Assembly: GCA_905221605.1 (NCBI GenBank)
Contig: CAJNDS010001768.1
Location: 277,616-341,615, forward strand
DNA: 64,000 nt
Direction of reading: 5' to 3'
DNA from: Symbiodinium natans
Lineage: Eukaryota; Sar; Dinophyceae; Suessiales; Symbiodiniaceae
Positions 45,101-56,700 of the stretch are shown one piece after another; the first letter of the stretch is position 1; every line of letters begins with the position of its first letter. The position numbers and the translations under genes are program-made. The notes below the pieces were generated by a model. That model was not told the DNA's origin. It worked only from the letters and a program-made list of their open reading frames with translations, and searched no databases.

Positions 45101-47719
45101 CCTTAACCCTAAACTCTAAACTCAAAGTCAAAGCCCCTGGCTAAACCCTCAAGCCTCACCCCTCCACCCTAAACCCGTAAACCCCTAAACCCCTAAACCC
45201 CTAAACCCCTAAACCCCTAAACCCCTAAACCCCTGAACCCCTGAACCCCTAAACCCCTAAACCCCTAAACCCCTAAACCCCTAAACCCCTAAACCCCTAA
45301 ACTCCTAAACCCCTAACCCCTAACCCCTAAACCCTAAACCCTAAACCCTAAACCCTAAACCCTAAACCCTAAAGCCTAAACCCAAGCCACCACGCCTCCT
45401 CGCTCTGAATGATGGGATATCCCACCAGGCCCTTGTTGCCGCAGCAGCGGAGCCTTGTCTACACGAAGGGTTTAGGGTTTAGGGTTTAGGGTTTAGGGTT
45501 TAGGGTTTAGGGTTTAGGGTTTAGGGTTTAGGGTTTAGGGTTTAGACGGGTTTAGGGCCGGTAGGTTTATAATAAGTAGGCTTTGGGGTTTCAAGAGTTT
45601 GGGACTTGGGATTTGGTTCGTTGGGTTTGGGGTCAGAGGAGGGGTGGTGGGTTTGGGGTTAAAGGGGTAGGTAGGTTCTAAGTGGCTTTCTCAGCACCTG
45701 TCGTCGGGCTATCTTCAGTACGTGCAGAACTTAAACCTTAAAACCTAAACCCCTAAACCCCTTTTCAAGATCTACAACCCTAAGCCCTAAGCCCTAAGCC
45801 CTATACCCTATAACCTATAACCCTAAACCCTAAACCCTAAACCCTAAACCCTAAACCCTAAACCCTAAACCCTAACCTTCTGAGTGACTTGCACCTCCCC
45901 AATTTTTACACAAGGGCTCGAGGAAGCTAGTAGCACCTCGCCACCCCGACGACCCTGAAGGCACTTTAGAGTTTAGGGTTTAGTGATTCGGGCTTAGGGT
46001 TTAGGGATGCGGGATTCGGGTGTTGGGACTCGGGTCTAGGGCTGTTCTGGCGTGGCCCACAAAAACCTGACAAGCAGCTGCACACCATAGCGATGTGCGA
46101 TGGGCATCAGCCTCGGAAGTCGAGTGTTAAGGGGTATAAGGAACCCTAAACCCTAAACCCTAAACCCTAAACCCTAAACACTAAGGGACCCCTAGAAGGG
46201 AACCTTGATATTGTTCCCCTACATAGCCCCTCTATAATCCTTTTATAGCCCCTATGTACCGAAGTAGCCTCTCACTGGCCCCTAGCAAACCTCCAAGGTC
46301 CCTTATAAGGGTCCCTCCTTTGGTCCCTGAAGCGTGTTCACGGCATTTTCACTTCCTAACCCTAAACCCTAAACCCTAAACCCTAAACCCTAAGGTACCC
46401 CCAAAGTCGCCCAGGTCAACCTCCCTACACCCCAAACCCCAGACCCGAAATTGGTGTGAGCATACTCCGGACTGGAAACGTCCTTGCAACCTGCCGCACA
46501 CCACACTCAGAACAAGATCATAACTTCAACTTTTCTACATATCCTAGGTCCTAAACCCTAAACCCTAAACCCCAAACCCTAAACTCCAAGACCCTAAGCC
46601 CTAAATCCGAAGCCCTAAACCTCCTCCAGGGCCGACTGACTCCTCCGAGGAGTCAAGTCTATCTTGGGCGGCAAGGTGCTTGCAAGCTGCGTTTAGGTTG
46701 AGGGTTTTCGGGCTTCAGGGTTTTGGGGTTTAGGCCTTTTGGGCTTCAGCGTTTAGGGCAATATTGCAGTATGCTGCGCTGGCATGGCTAGGTGGCACGA
46801 CAAATCCCATGCCCTGCCCCAAATGTCCCTAAACCCTAACCCTTAAACCCTCGGCCCTATGGTTTAGGGTAAACCCTTCAGCCCTGAACCCGAATGTTAG
46901 GGTTTGTGGTGTAAACCCTTTGCAGGGTCGTTGGGGCGTCCCTCAACCCTAAACCCTGAACCCTGGATCCTAGACCTCTGGATAATCTGGATAGGCGTAG
47001 GGGTTAGGGTTCTACAGGGACTATGAGGGTTTTCGGGCTTTGTCTACGCTTTATCTCCCCGACAAGGACTGATTACGGGGCTTAAGGGTATCAGGGGGCA
47101 GGGATTATAGTGGTTCAGAGTCCATGGTTCAGTTCGGGCATTTGGGTACCCGAAATCCGAAACCCGAAGCCCTAAACCCAAAAAGGGCCAGGACCAGGAC
47201 TTAGAAAACTGCCCCATCTTTGCAGTCAGGCTGCCTGTCCAGCACGGCGCATTCCCTCTGCAACATCTTAGGGTTTAGGGTTAGGGTTTAGGGTTTAGGG
47301 TAGAGGCAAGCATGACGAGTTCATACAAGCGGGGGGGGGGGGGGGGGGGGTTGTTCAACCAAGCCCCGTCCTCTTAGCGTGCCGATTCACAGTGCGGGTT
47401 AGGGGGTACTCCAAACACCAGGGTTAGGGTTTTTAGGGTTTTTGGGTTTTTTTGTTTTAGGCGTTTTTTTTAGGGGTTTCTTTTTGTTTCTTTTAGGGTT
47501 TCGGTTTTACGGGGGTTTACGGGTTTTTTTAGGAGGTGATTTTTTTAGGGTTTTTTTTAGGGTTTTTTGGTTTTTTGGGTTTTTATTTTCTTTGTTTTCT
47601 GTATGGCGTTTAGGGTGGTTGAGTTTAGGGGACTTTCCATAGGTACCCGTAGGAACACAGGGGTGTTTGCTGGTGAAACAGGATTTAAGGGGGTTAATTC
47701 CATTGGCTTAGAACCCGCC

Positions 47720-47781
<62 letters not shown>

Positions 47782-50700
47782 CCTTGGAAGGGCAACGTAG
47801 GGAACATTATCTCTTTTCATTTTATTTTTTTTTGGGGGGGGTACTTACGCAAACAGTCAGGGTTTTGGGGGCTTTAGGGGTAGCTTTAGGGGTTTTGGAG
47901 GTCTGGCGTGTTGAGGTTTAGGCTTCGGGGCCTTGAGACCTGGGACCCCTGGCCCGAAAATCCTACAGGTCTTTAGGGTTTATAGAAGGGGAGGTATTCT
48001 AAAACAGGGTGGAAGGGCTTAGCAGGCTCAGCGTATCACCGCCCTGCATCCCAAGCCCCCCAAAACCAAAGAAGCCCCCAAACAAAAGCCAAGCCTCAAA
48101 CAAAGCAAGTCCCAACCCAAACCCCACCATCCCCAAACCCCAGAACCCTAAACCCCCAAACCCCAAACCATAAACCCTAAACCCTGAACCCCTAAACCCC
48201 AGACCCCCCAAAGCCCCTCAAACACGATATGGCGAAGGCGCTCAGCACGGTTCAGCGTCACCAGCTCGAGCCCCGCAGCTTTCATATTCCGAACGGACTT
48301 GGGGTAGGCCTGGCGAAGGGTTTAGGGTTTAGGGTTTAGGGTTTAGGGTTTAGGGTTTAGGGTTTAAGGTTTGGGGTTTGGGGTTTGGGGTTTGGGGTTT
48401 GGGGGTTTGGGGTTTGGGGTTTAGGGTCTAGCGTTTAGGGTTTAGGGCTTGGTAGATGGATCCGAAGTATGGGCCCTTAATTTGGGCCCCTTGTTATAAA
48501 ACCGTAGCCCATATGCACACTAGATGTAATAAAGGGCCCTGAATTTAGGTTCCTTGCAAAATACACCTAAACCCTGAACCGTCAGGTCCCGACTTCGGAT
48601 CCCTGTAAAGTTTTGAGGGCTCAGAGTTCAGCATTCAGTTCAACCCTAAACCCTAAACCCTAAACCCTAAACCCTAAACCCTAAACCCTAAACCCCTAAG
48701 CAGAGGAGGTGCAACCCTTGGGTTTAGGGTTGACGGTTTCGTGCTTAGCCCTGTAGAGTTTAGGGTTTAAGGGTTTTACCAGCTGTTCACTAACCCTAAA
48801 CCCTAAACCCTAAACCCTAAACCCTTAGAACCTCAATAAAACCAATATGATCAATATCCTCTTGGGTTTTATATAAACAAAAATAAGACTTCCCAAGGGG
48901 GATATCGTAACGGGACGACACGAAGGGCCCATGGTTCCAACCTTAGGCCTGGCGAAGGGTTTAGGGTTTAGGGGTTTAGGGTTTAGGGTTTAGGGTTTAG
49001 GGTTTAGGGTTTAGGGTTTAGGGTTTAGGGTTTAGGGTTTAGGGTTTAGGTTAGGGTTTATAGGGTCTATAGGGTTTATAGAGTCTAGAGGGTTCATAAA
49101 TAGGATTTACAGGGTTTACAGGGTTCATATGGCTTATTAGGGTTTAGAAGGTTTTATATAGGGTTCATAGGGTTCTCAAGAATTCTTGGGGTTACCGTGG
49201 GGTTCAGGGTCAAGGCTTTTGCGGCAGACCGCTTCGCAGGGGTGGGGGCGTTGCTTCAAAAAATAAACGACTTGTCACTGAACCCTAAAACCCTATAAAC
49301 CCCATAAACCCTCCAAACCTATACACCCGAAAAACCCTATAACTTCTTAGAAACCCTATACTGTAACACCAAAAAGTTCTAGAAGCCCTAGAAACCCTGT
49401 AAACCTATGAAGCCTATAAATACACCCTACAAGCGAGATAAACCCCATAAACCCCATGAACCCTGTACACCCTAGCAACCTTGCAAACCCTAGAAACCCT
49501 ACAAACCCTGTAAACCCTACAAGCCCCCTAAACCCTATAAACCCCATAAGCCCTATAAACCCTTAGGGTGGTTGCATTGGTCCCTTAATACGGGGCCCTT
49601 CATTGGAGCCCTTTATGAAAAGCCCCTGTAATTTCCCATTAGAAGCCTGAATTAAACACCCTGCACATTGACAGGGTCTCGCAATCCGTTGCATTCCTAA
49701 GCCTGCTCGTGCGCTTGACCTTCTTTGCAAAAACCTTATCAGAGCTTCGATAGTAAGACCTCAGAGGAACATACTTGTTGAGATAAGTTGGGCTGATAAG
49801 GTCTGTAGGGTTGAAATAACCCCGGCACCTTACATCCATAACTCAGGCCTTAAACCCTAAACCCTAAACCGCTGAATGAACCCCCAACCCACCAAAACCT
49901 CCAAAACCCCAAACCAGACCTGGCAAAAGCTGAAGACGATGTAGTCGATACCCAAGCCGCCAATGTGCCGGACGATGGTTTCAAAGTCCTTCGGTGCAGT
50001 TTAGGGTGTAGGGTTTAGGGCTTAAGGTTCGGGATTTAGAGTTAGGGTTCGTAGGGTGTAGGGTTTAGGGTTTACGGTTGCGGGTCGACTCTGAGAAAGA
50101 GCGGATGTACATGTCTATCTGTCTATATATAAGTATATATAAATACACGTCTACATATTGACACACACATACATACATAAATGTGGCACATGTTGTGTAC
50201 ATATACATGTGCAAGCAATAACAGTAAGGATACTATGAAAATGTTCATGCATGTACAGACCTGTACCTATGTATTCATGCTGGGGCGCGAGCAATGGCAG
50301 TGGTGCAGCAGCTTAGACAACGGTGGAACAGCTCCTAAACCCTAATACAGGGGTCGGAATAAATACCAATAATGTTCCCTTGTGGTCCCTGTATATTTTT
50401 AATACAGTAGTAATCCCCAACACAAGGTTCTAATTCTTAAGGCCCCTACATTAAGTCCAGAACCCCTCGGAACCCTAAACCCTGAACCCCAGACCCTAAA
50501 CCCTGATCCCCAAACCCTAAATCCACAAACATAAACTACCATTTGCTTAGAAAGCCCAGACAAAAACAAACGACAATAATCCCTAGAAGGAAGAACCCTT
50601 TGCTTTTTTGGGACGGTTCTTCAGCAAATAGGTTATATTTCCAAATAGGGGTACCCCTCTTATACCCGAAGCAGACTGGAATCTCCTTAAAGGGAACCCC

Positions 50701-51126
50701 CCAAAAAGGGTACCCTAAGCCCTAAACCCTAAAGCCTGACCCCTATACAAACCCTAAACCCTATCTTCGGAAACTCCCAAATAATAGTACACCAGGAGTT
50801 AGGCTGCAGGGGTTTTGGCTTGAGGGTTTAGAGTTTTGAAGTGCACCAGGGGAGGCAGGCCCTACTAGTACTAGTGAACTCCCACACCACCACGCAGTAC
50901 CAAAGATGACAATGCGAAGGTGGCATGTGAATGCCTTGAAACTCCAAAGCCCAAAGCGCCCCACAAAGCCCGTGGTCTTTGTTAAGGAGGCAGCTGGTGC
51001 ATTGCACCCCCTTGCAACAAAGGGGTGTAAGCCTGGTATTTGGGCAGGAGTTACCCTAAACCCTAAACCCTAAACCCCTTGCAGTATTGGACTCAGTCTG
51101 GAGGTCCACGTCGAGTTGGTAAACAT
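40273..51126 (-). CDS. Predicted 11-exon gene, product unknown
   Basis: Proposed exons: 51126-51076, 50934-50872, 49988-49920, 48309-48205, 47257-47210, 46662-46621, 45954-45877, 45458-45382, 43160-43063, 42336-42304, 40310-40273; 702 nt, 233 residues plus TAA, phases consistent. The exons at 49.9, 48.3, 45.9, 45.4 and 43.1 kb are clear: long open stretches with G/C-rich third positions and good splice sites, e.g. DFETIVRHIGGLGIDYIV, KAAGLELVTLNRAERLRH, GRRGGEVLLASSSPCVK, CCGNKGLVGYPIIQSEEA and RLADKIARAARLLLW. The second exon reads HLRIVIFGTAWWCG, a hydrophobic strand with glycine, but I cannot claim a nucleotide-binding fold. The start codon lies 95 bp beyond the TAG (51222) of the ankyrin gene upstream. 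Introns start with GTTTAGG at 51076, 46621 and 45382. The last two exons are less certain; intron 10 (40311-42303) is long. Confidence 0.52.
40432..40525. repeat. CT-rich microsatellite
   Basis: (CT)n and CCCTCT repeats on the plus strand; purine tract in coding sense. Confidence 0.85.
40592..40688. mobile_element. TTTACGAT-GGGTACC family element
   Basis: GCGGTTTACGAAAACAAGGG left, AAGATACCCCAATTTCGAAC right. In the long last intron of the 40273-51126 gene. Confidence 0.5.
41263..41430. repeat. 56-bp tandem repeat, three copies
   Basis: GAGGGTGCATGACACTTCTG and TTGCACTGCTTCGGGTTTAG recur with about 56-bp spacing. The preceding 40740-41262 has no telomere-like repeats and no exon I can support. 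Confidence 0.7.
41430..41870. repeat. TTTAGGG arrays and degenerate derivatives
   Basis: Two blocks (41430-41500, 41690-41860) in the last intron of the 40273-51126 gene. Confidence 0.75.
42066..42232. repeat. Poly-C tract and 33-bp tandem
   Basis: Fifty-one bases that are all C except one A (42066-42116), then three units of GAAGACATGCGGCAACAAC-type sequence ending AAAAGACCT. Confidence 0.75.
42626..42732. mobile_element. GGTCCATGTACC-family inverted-repeat element
   Basis: CCCTAGGGGTCCATGTACC left, GGGTACATGGACCCTTAGG right; same size class as 14775-14880. Confidence 0.65.
43164..43242. repeat. TTTAGGG array beside exon 43063-43160
   Basis: In coding sense the intron ends CCCTAAACCCCAG directly before the exon. 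Confidence 0.9.
43275..43384. mobile_element. TTTACGAT-GGGTACC family element, best copy
   Basis: ATATGGGGGTTTACGATGAT left and TAATTTCGGAAACCCCCCAT right are clear inverted repeats; AAAAGGACCCCAATAAGGTA inside. Confidence 0.6.
44702..44815. mobile_element. CCTTGGGGAC-family inverted-repeat element
   Basis: CCCTGGGGATCACATGAACCC left, GTTCACTCTGTCCCCAAGG right, interior with GGTTCATATACC. Lies in an intron of the 40273-51126 gene. Confidence 0.6.
45168..45374. repeat. CCCCTAAA octamer array passing into CCCTAAA
   Basis: About 17 octamers (45168-45318) then seven heptamers, ending at the donor of exon 45382-45458. Confidence 0.9.
45467..45547. repeat. TTTAGGG array beside exon 45382-45458
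   Basis: With 45168-45374 it brackets a 77-bp exon. Confidence 0.9.
46182..46330. mobile_element. CCCCTATATA-rich repeat element, copy 3
   Basis: GGGACCCCTAGAAGGGAACC left, AAGGTCCCTTATAAGGGTCC right; 149 bp, flanked on both sides by CCCTAAA arrays. Confidence 0.65.
47724..47777. repeat. Homopolymer of 54 A
   Basis: Intronic; preceded by GAACCCGCCATTT and followed by CCTTCCTTGG. T-rich TTTTTAGGG derivatives lie 130-330 bp to the left. Confidence 0.95.
48319..48445. repeat. TTTAGGG/TTTGGGG array beside exon 48205-48309
   Basis: Preceded by TAGGCCTGGCGAAGGG, a 16-mer repeated before the array at 48957. Confidence 0.88.
48464..48575. mobile_element. TATGGGCCCTTAA inverted-repeat element
   Basis: CGAAGTATGGGCCCTTAATT left, AATAAAGGGCCCTGAATTTA right. 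Confidence 0.45.
48943..49190. repeat. Second TTTAGGG array after TTAGGCCTGGCGAAGGG
   Basis: Same lead-in as at 48304 (exon end plus array), so this looks like a duplicated exon/intron boundary; decays to TATAGGGTTTATAGAG. Confidence 0.75.
49275..49565. repeat. Degenerate ACCCTATAAACCCTA array
   Basis: CCCTATAAACCCTGTAAACC-type 8-9-mers, the reverse-strand counterpart of 4085-4735. Confidence 0.75.
49630..49845 (-). other. Array-free 200-bp stretch with an open frame
   Basis: The minus strand reads LISPTYLNKYVPLRSYYRS and AKKVKRTSRLRNATD, protein-like, but no splice phase I tried joins it to the neighbouring exons 49920-49988 and 48205-48309. It may be an extra exon, an old retrocopy fragment or chance. 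Confidence 0.25.
50108..50290. repeat. TCTATATA / ACACATACA microsatellite
   Basis: Imperfect AT- and CA-rich repeats in an intron. Confidence 0.75.
50344..50452. mobile_element. GGTCGGAATAA-family element
   Basis: ATACAGGGGTCGGAATAAAT left, AATTCTTAAGGCCCCTACAT right. Confidence 0.5.
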
Positions 51127-51221
51127 CAGGGTTTAGGGTTTAGGGTTCAAGGTTGACAAAATGCCATGGCTGGGATGCAAGCTTGAAGCCATTCATGTGT
51201 TCCGCCGGGCTCATGCCTCCC

Positions 51222-52768
51222 CTAAGCTGAAGAGACGCGCCTTCGCTTCTTGGCGGACCCTTCCAGCAATCGCAAAACTTCAACCTGGCCTCAGTCGGAT
51301 GCGAGCATCACGGCTGTCTGGCCATCCTTGTTGGCCACGTCCTTGTCGGCACCAGCTTCCACCAGCAACTGCACGACTTCGACGTGGCCACTGTGAGCTG
51401 CAAGCATAAGTGCCGTGTAGCCATCGTGGCAGGACAAGTCTTTGTCGGCACCAGCCTCCAGCAGCAATCGCACGACTTCAACGTGACCATCACAAGCTGC
51501 GAGCATGACGGCTGTATGGCCACTTTTGCAGGACAAGTCCCTGCCCGCGCCGGCCTCCACCAGAACATGCGTAGCTTCCACGTGGCCAGAGCGAGCTGCC
51601 AGCATCAAGGCTGTCTTGCCATCGTTGTTGGATGCGTCCTTGTCGACGCCAGCCTCCAGAAGCAAGCGCACGACTTCGACGTGGCCATGCGCAGCTGCGA
51701 CCATCAGGGATGTCTCTCCTTCGTCGTTTCTGGACAAGTCCTTGTCGACGCCGGCCTCCATCAGCAATCGCACTTCGAGGTGACCATGCGCAGCTGCGAG
51801 GATCAGGGGTCTGCAGCCGCCAGCCACGTCCTTGTGGGCGCCGGCTTTCACAAGCAATTGCACAGCTTCAACATCGCCAGTTCCAGCTGCTACGAACAGG
51901 GCTGTGCGGCCAAACATGTCTGGCAGGTCTTTCTTGGCGCCGGCCTCCACCAGCAATCGCACCACTTCAACGTGACCGTTCGCAGCTGCGAGGAATCGGG
52001 CTGTGCAGCCTTCGTCGTCGGCCACATTCTTGCCGGCGCCAGCTTCCACAAGCAATCGCACGACTTCGACGTGACCATTCGCAGCTGCGAACATCAGGGC
52101 TGTGAGGCCATCGTTGTCTTCCGCGTCCTTGTCGGCGCCGGCGTCCACCAGCAAACGCACTACTTCAACGTGGCCAAACTCAGCAGCCCATGAAAGCGGC
52201 GCCCGACCTGCCATTGCCACACTTGCGTCCAGGGGCAGTTGCAGCATGGACTCGACCTGAGGCTTCAGGTATTTTTTCGATGCATAGGAGTCCTCGGGGT
52301 CCTCCTTGCGGCCTCCTATTTTATGTGCGTCTACCATCTGCAGTCATCCTTGAAACCCCTGCCTTCTCCACTGATCCCTCCCTGGCGGCAGCAACGAGCT
52401 CGTCCAATTGTGCCCGGGAGGTGCCGCAGAAGTTGAGCACTACCAGCTCCACGTCCCGGTCTTCTGCGCCGAAGGTGTCAGAATCATCCTTGGGGACTTA
52501 TAATGAATAGATGAACCCTAAAAGGGTTTAATGGTTCATATACCCTAATAGGAAAATTATAGTAGTTATAGGGTATATGACCCCAATTGTAGGGTTCATT
52601 TCGTCTCCAGGGATCCAAGCTGGTGCCCAGGTGGAAGAGCCTCTGCCTGAATCTCGGCGGAAAGCCGTGCAGCTGACTTAACTGCTGCTTCACTTCTCTC
52701 ACGTTGCCCAGCCCCTCCATGGGAAGCCTTGCCACCTCTTGACCAGAGAGCATCCGGATGCGGAGCAT
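51222..52768 (-). CDS. Ubiquitin-like/ankyrin-repeat protein (in-frame TGA near the end)
   Basis: Three exons: 52768-52616 (ubiquitin-like N-terminus, MLRIRMLSGQEVARLP, RFRQRLFHLGTSL), 52488-52363 (DDSDTFGAED ... LVAAAREGSVEK) and 52256-51291 (VESMLQLPLD, then nine ankyrin repeats of about 33 residues with the core GHVEVVRLLVEAGADKD). Both introns are phase 0: intron 1 (127 bp) is GA-AG, intron 2 (106 bp) is GC-AG. Splicing restores the family pattern LDDSDT and GSVEKVESMLQ. The first stop is TGA at 51291-51293, giving 414 residues, but it lies inside a tenth repeat (TAVMLASD-stop-GQVEVLRLL). The frame stays open for 22 more codons, ending in a basic KKRRR stretch and TAG at 51222-51224. Ankyrin repeats bind proteins; partner unknown. 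The family is abundant in Symbiodiniaceae. Repeat 5 lacks one residue (HLEVRLL). Confidence 0.85.
52489..52615 (-). mobile_element. Introner-like element (CCTTGGGGAC family) forming intron 1 of the ankyrin gene
   Basis: In coding sense the intron runs GATCCCTGGAGAC ... GTCCCCAAG and is followed by exon GAT. Ends are inverted repeats; inside there is a second inverted repeat (ATGAACCCT / GGGTTCAT) and AT-rich AATTATAGTAG. A GAT triplet stands at both junctions, so the insertion seems to have duplicated 3 bp and used one copy as the 5' GA splice dinucleotide. Related copies: 62299-62435, 28700-28808, 31450-31611, 44702-44815. Confidence 0.75.
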
Positions 52769-52927
52769 GCCGGGCGCCGAAAGCCGGAAGAAACCAGAAT
52801 CGCGCGGCTTTCGAGGTTCGGGCCTGAGGCCTTCAGGTTCTCAGAGCTTGGGGCAAGGGACGCTCCGCCAGATAAAGAACCCGAAACCTCGCGCCCCAGA
52901 CACTATTCTCCAAAAAGTCAATCGTCA

Positions 52928-53687
52928 TCATGACATGTATCGTTTGACTGATTCATGATTTTGTTTCAATCTGTATTTTCTGAACAAGACCACCGGAGGG
53001 ACACGGGGCTTGAAATGAGGTAACTCGAGCAAGTCAGGAAGCTTCGGCAGCTGCGCTCAGGGCCCTAAACCCTGGTGGAGGGTCTACTTGGAGGCTCTTG
53101 GGCACTTATAACCCCACTTATACGTCTACTTATAACCTACCTAGGGGACTTAAGGGGCTTCTCAGTACAGTTATAATTGGGGTTATGAGTGCCCATGCAG
53201 GCTCATAGGCAAAGCGACTCCTAGGGCCGCCAAAACCCTAAACCCTGAACCCCTAAGACTCCCCAAAAACGCCGCCCTCCCCTCAAAAAAAAGCTAGTAA
53301 ACCAAGAAACATCCTCAAACCCTAACATGCAAGTTACATCCTCGCGGGCGATTTTTCTTCAGATGCCAGAAAACATGGGCAAAAAAGAAACCTAAACCCA
53401 AACCCTAAACCCTCCCCTCCCCCCCCCCCCCCCCCCCCCCCCCCAAGACTCTGCACCCTAAACCCCTAAACCCTAAACCCTAAACCCTAAACCCTAAACC
53501 CTAAACCCTAAACCCTAAACCCTAAACCCTAAACCCCCGAACCGCTCCTTGAGGTTGTCTCTCACGGGCCCTCCCAGGACGCTCCGGTAGTGCACGATAG
53601 GGTCGAAGCGGCAGCTAAGAACCTCTGGGGTTTAGGGTTTAGGGTTTGGGGTTTGGGGTTTAGGGTTTAGGGTTTAGGGTTTAGGGT

Positions 53688-53719
<32 letters not shown>

Positions 53720-56700
53720 GGGTGGGGGGTTAGGGTAGTTGCAGAGGGTTTTTACATGATCCCTTTATATGGGCCCTTAGAAAGAGACCAAGGGTCTATA
53801 CTTCTGAACCCTCTAGGGGAGGCAAGGGGCCATATTAAGGGCCCATGTAGCTACCCTTAGATAGTTGCAAGGGTTTAGGGTTTGAGGGCCCAATGGGCCC
53901 ATGCTTGGGGAGCCCTTATATACCCCTTCAAAACAAAATTTTAGGGTTTAGGGTTTAGGGTTTAGGGTTTAGCCCAAGCACCCATACTGCAGAACTGAGA
54001 TGGGTCCATGCAGACAGGGCTTCTAGCTTGGATCTTCGAATCCAGTGAGACTTTCGAAGCCTGCGCTCCTTATTGCCAGGTCGGTCCACAGAAGCACACT
54101 GAAAAACACGGGCTTAGGGTTTGTTGTTGTTGTTTGCTTGAAGCCTAAGGTCTAGCCTGCGCAATGAATTCACAGAGTTTAGGGTTTAGGGTTTAGGGTT
54201 TAGGGTTTAGGGTTTAGGGTTTAGGGTTTAGGGTTTAGGGTTTAGGGTTTAGGGTTTAGGATGTAGGGTTTAGAGTTTAGGGTTTAGGGCTCAGATTATT
54301 CAGAACCCCCCGCGCAACCCATCCCTACATCCCCCCTGCCTGGGCCGCCCAAGGTGCCCAGGAACACAAAACCCTACACCCTACTCCCATATACCCAAGT
54401 TAGATTCAAGGACTCTTGGCCATGATTTGTGGGGCGGGGAGGAGGGGCCTCCCTAGAGTCGAAACTCGAATCGGGTTTAGGGTTTAGGGTTTAGGATTTA
54501 GGGTTTAGGGTTTAGGGTTTAGGGTTCAGGGCTCCAGAACCGGCCGGGGCGCCCCAGGACCGAAGGTCTGCGCCAGGTACGTCACTTGTTGCAGGCGCTC
54601 TTGCAGGTCTCGGTTCGGGGTTTAGGGTTTAGGGTTTAGGGTTCAGGGTTCAGGGTTTAGGGACTGAAGAGAAGACGCTTAGAGGCACAACGAAAGTCAA
54701 CTACAAGAACTTGGACGGAAACATGAACAGCAACTCAAACTAGACTTGCAACTCGTACATCACACATACAACTTCAAAGCAGGTCGTGTTATGAAGACAT
54801 CTTAGAATTTGATGAAAATGACGAACCATTGAAACAAAGAGATGCGGTATTTTACAAGGCTCTCGACAAAGGTTCTTTGCACCTGAAAGATGTTGAAAAC
54901 ACAACACGTGAAAAGCCCAATAGCTGCAAAGGCTTCAGAATGTAGGGCAGCGGATTGTGAAGACTCTTGCAATACGGTGTGATTTCATGATGTTCGCTGG
55001 GATCTGCAACCATGAATCTCATGAAAACATGCAGTGACCCTGAGGCATCACTTTACTTGAAATTTCAAAGTGTCTCTGTGCACAATCTACGGTGCAAATG
55101 ACCACAGAAACACGCAGCCTTCAAAGGCATCCAGTCCTGCGAGGTTTCTGCAAACTTAATTGGTTTTTGTTTCACCCTAAACCCTAAACCCTAAACCCTG
55201 AACCCTGAACCCTCCCCCGAAACGCCTTTGTATGATCCGTGAGGCTTACTTAGGGCGTCAGGTAGTCTTTGACAGGGCTGAGGCCCTGAGGTAAGGGATT
55301 CAGGGTTTCGGGTTCGGGGTAAGGGTTTGGGGTTCAGGGTTATGGAAAAAACCTGAGCAAAGTCACCATTCAGGGCTCCATGTCCGCGGTACTGTACTTG
55401 CCGTCTACACCCGGAAACCGACACCCTGAACTAAGCCCAAAACAAAACTGGCTGGTTCTTAGTAGGGAAGAACCAGACGAAAAGCCTACCCCTGGAAGCC
55501 CCCCCGAGGCCCAAAACCCAAAACCCTAAACCCTAAGCCCTAAACTCTAAACCCTAAACTCTAAACCCTAAACCCCACAAAGGCCCCTCGAAGCCACAGG
55601 CGCTTGTCTCCATGCCTGGCTCGATCTCCAGGTTGTCCGAGTTCACCTCAGTTCCCGGTGTTTATACAGTCGACATGTGGGTTTTGTACCTGAAACCCTC
55701 AAGTTCCTAAACCCTAAACCCTAAACCCCAAACCTTAAACCCTAAGCCCTAAATAATACCTTCACTAGGCCGACGCCCCCCCCCCCCCCCCCCCCGAATC
55801 CTGAAACCCTACACATCAAACCCTGAAACCCAAGTTTAGGGTTTAGGGTTTAGGTTTTAGGGTTTAGGGAAACCCGAACACCCTAAACCCCTGAGCCCCT
55901 GATTCTTGCGGGAGCGACGGTAAAGTTGAAGAGATGCACGGCATAGCGGTGTAGGATGCTGTCCGGACGCTGGTACGCGGCAATCCACTTCCTGGGGCTT
56001 TCGGGTGTTTTTTGGGAGGGTGTTCGCGCGATGAGCTCTAGAACATCTAGGGGCCAAATCCCCTAAACCCCTAGAGGCCTAAACCCGAAACTGATAAACA
56101 CCTAAACCCCTCAACCCCTAAGCCCTTAAGCCTGAAACCCTAAACCCTAAACCCTAAACCCCTGAACCCCTAAGCCCGAAACAACCGAGGTTGTTGAAGG
56201 TCTTTCGTTGGGTTGCACACGTTGTGATCAGAGTGGCTGAGGTGCTCCTACAGCATGGGCTTAGGAACCTGGGGGTTTAGGGTTTAATTCAGGGTCTGGG
56301 GTTTAGGGCTTAGGGTTAAAACCCACAATCCTCTATCCTTCAACCTCCTGATGTCCATACTTTACCCTTCCAAACCGTTTCCTAAGCTAGCAAAACTGGC
56401 TGGTTCTCAGTAGGGAACGAGGGAATGAGGTACCCTATGTCGTCCCCTAAAGGGTATATCTAGGACCTAAACCCTAAACCCTAAACCCTAAACCCTAAAC
56501 CCTAAACCCTAAACCCTAAACCCTAAACCCTAAACCGTAGGGTACCTCATTCTCTCATTCCCTACTAAGAACCCGGGGGGGAAAGCCCAAGGCTCTTGTA
56601 ATTCTTGGACCACCAGCTGATGCCTGAGCACACCAGGGGCTGCACTGAGTTCATCCCGTTTAGGGTTTAGGGTTTAGGGTTTAGGGTTTAGGGTTTAGGG

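Noticed and set aside
47724-47777. Processed pseudogene poly-A tail
   Set aside because: No exon-derived sequence or target duplication upstream of the A54 run that I can see.
51384-52193. Plus-strand 269-residue open frame over the ankyrin region
   Set aside because: It is the mirror of the ankyrin repeats on the minus strand; the repeated bias keeps the opposite frame open. The minus frame has the family motifs.
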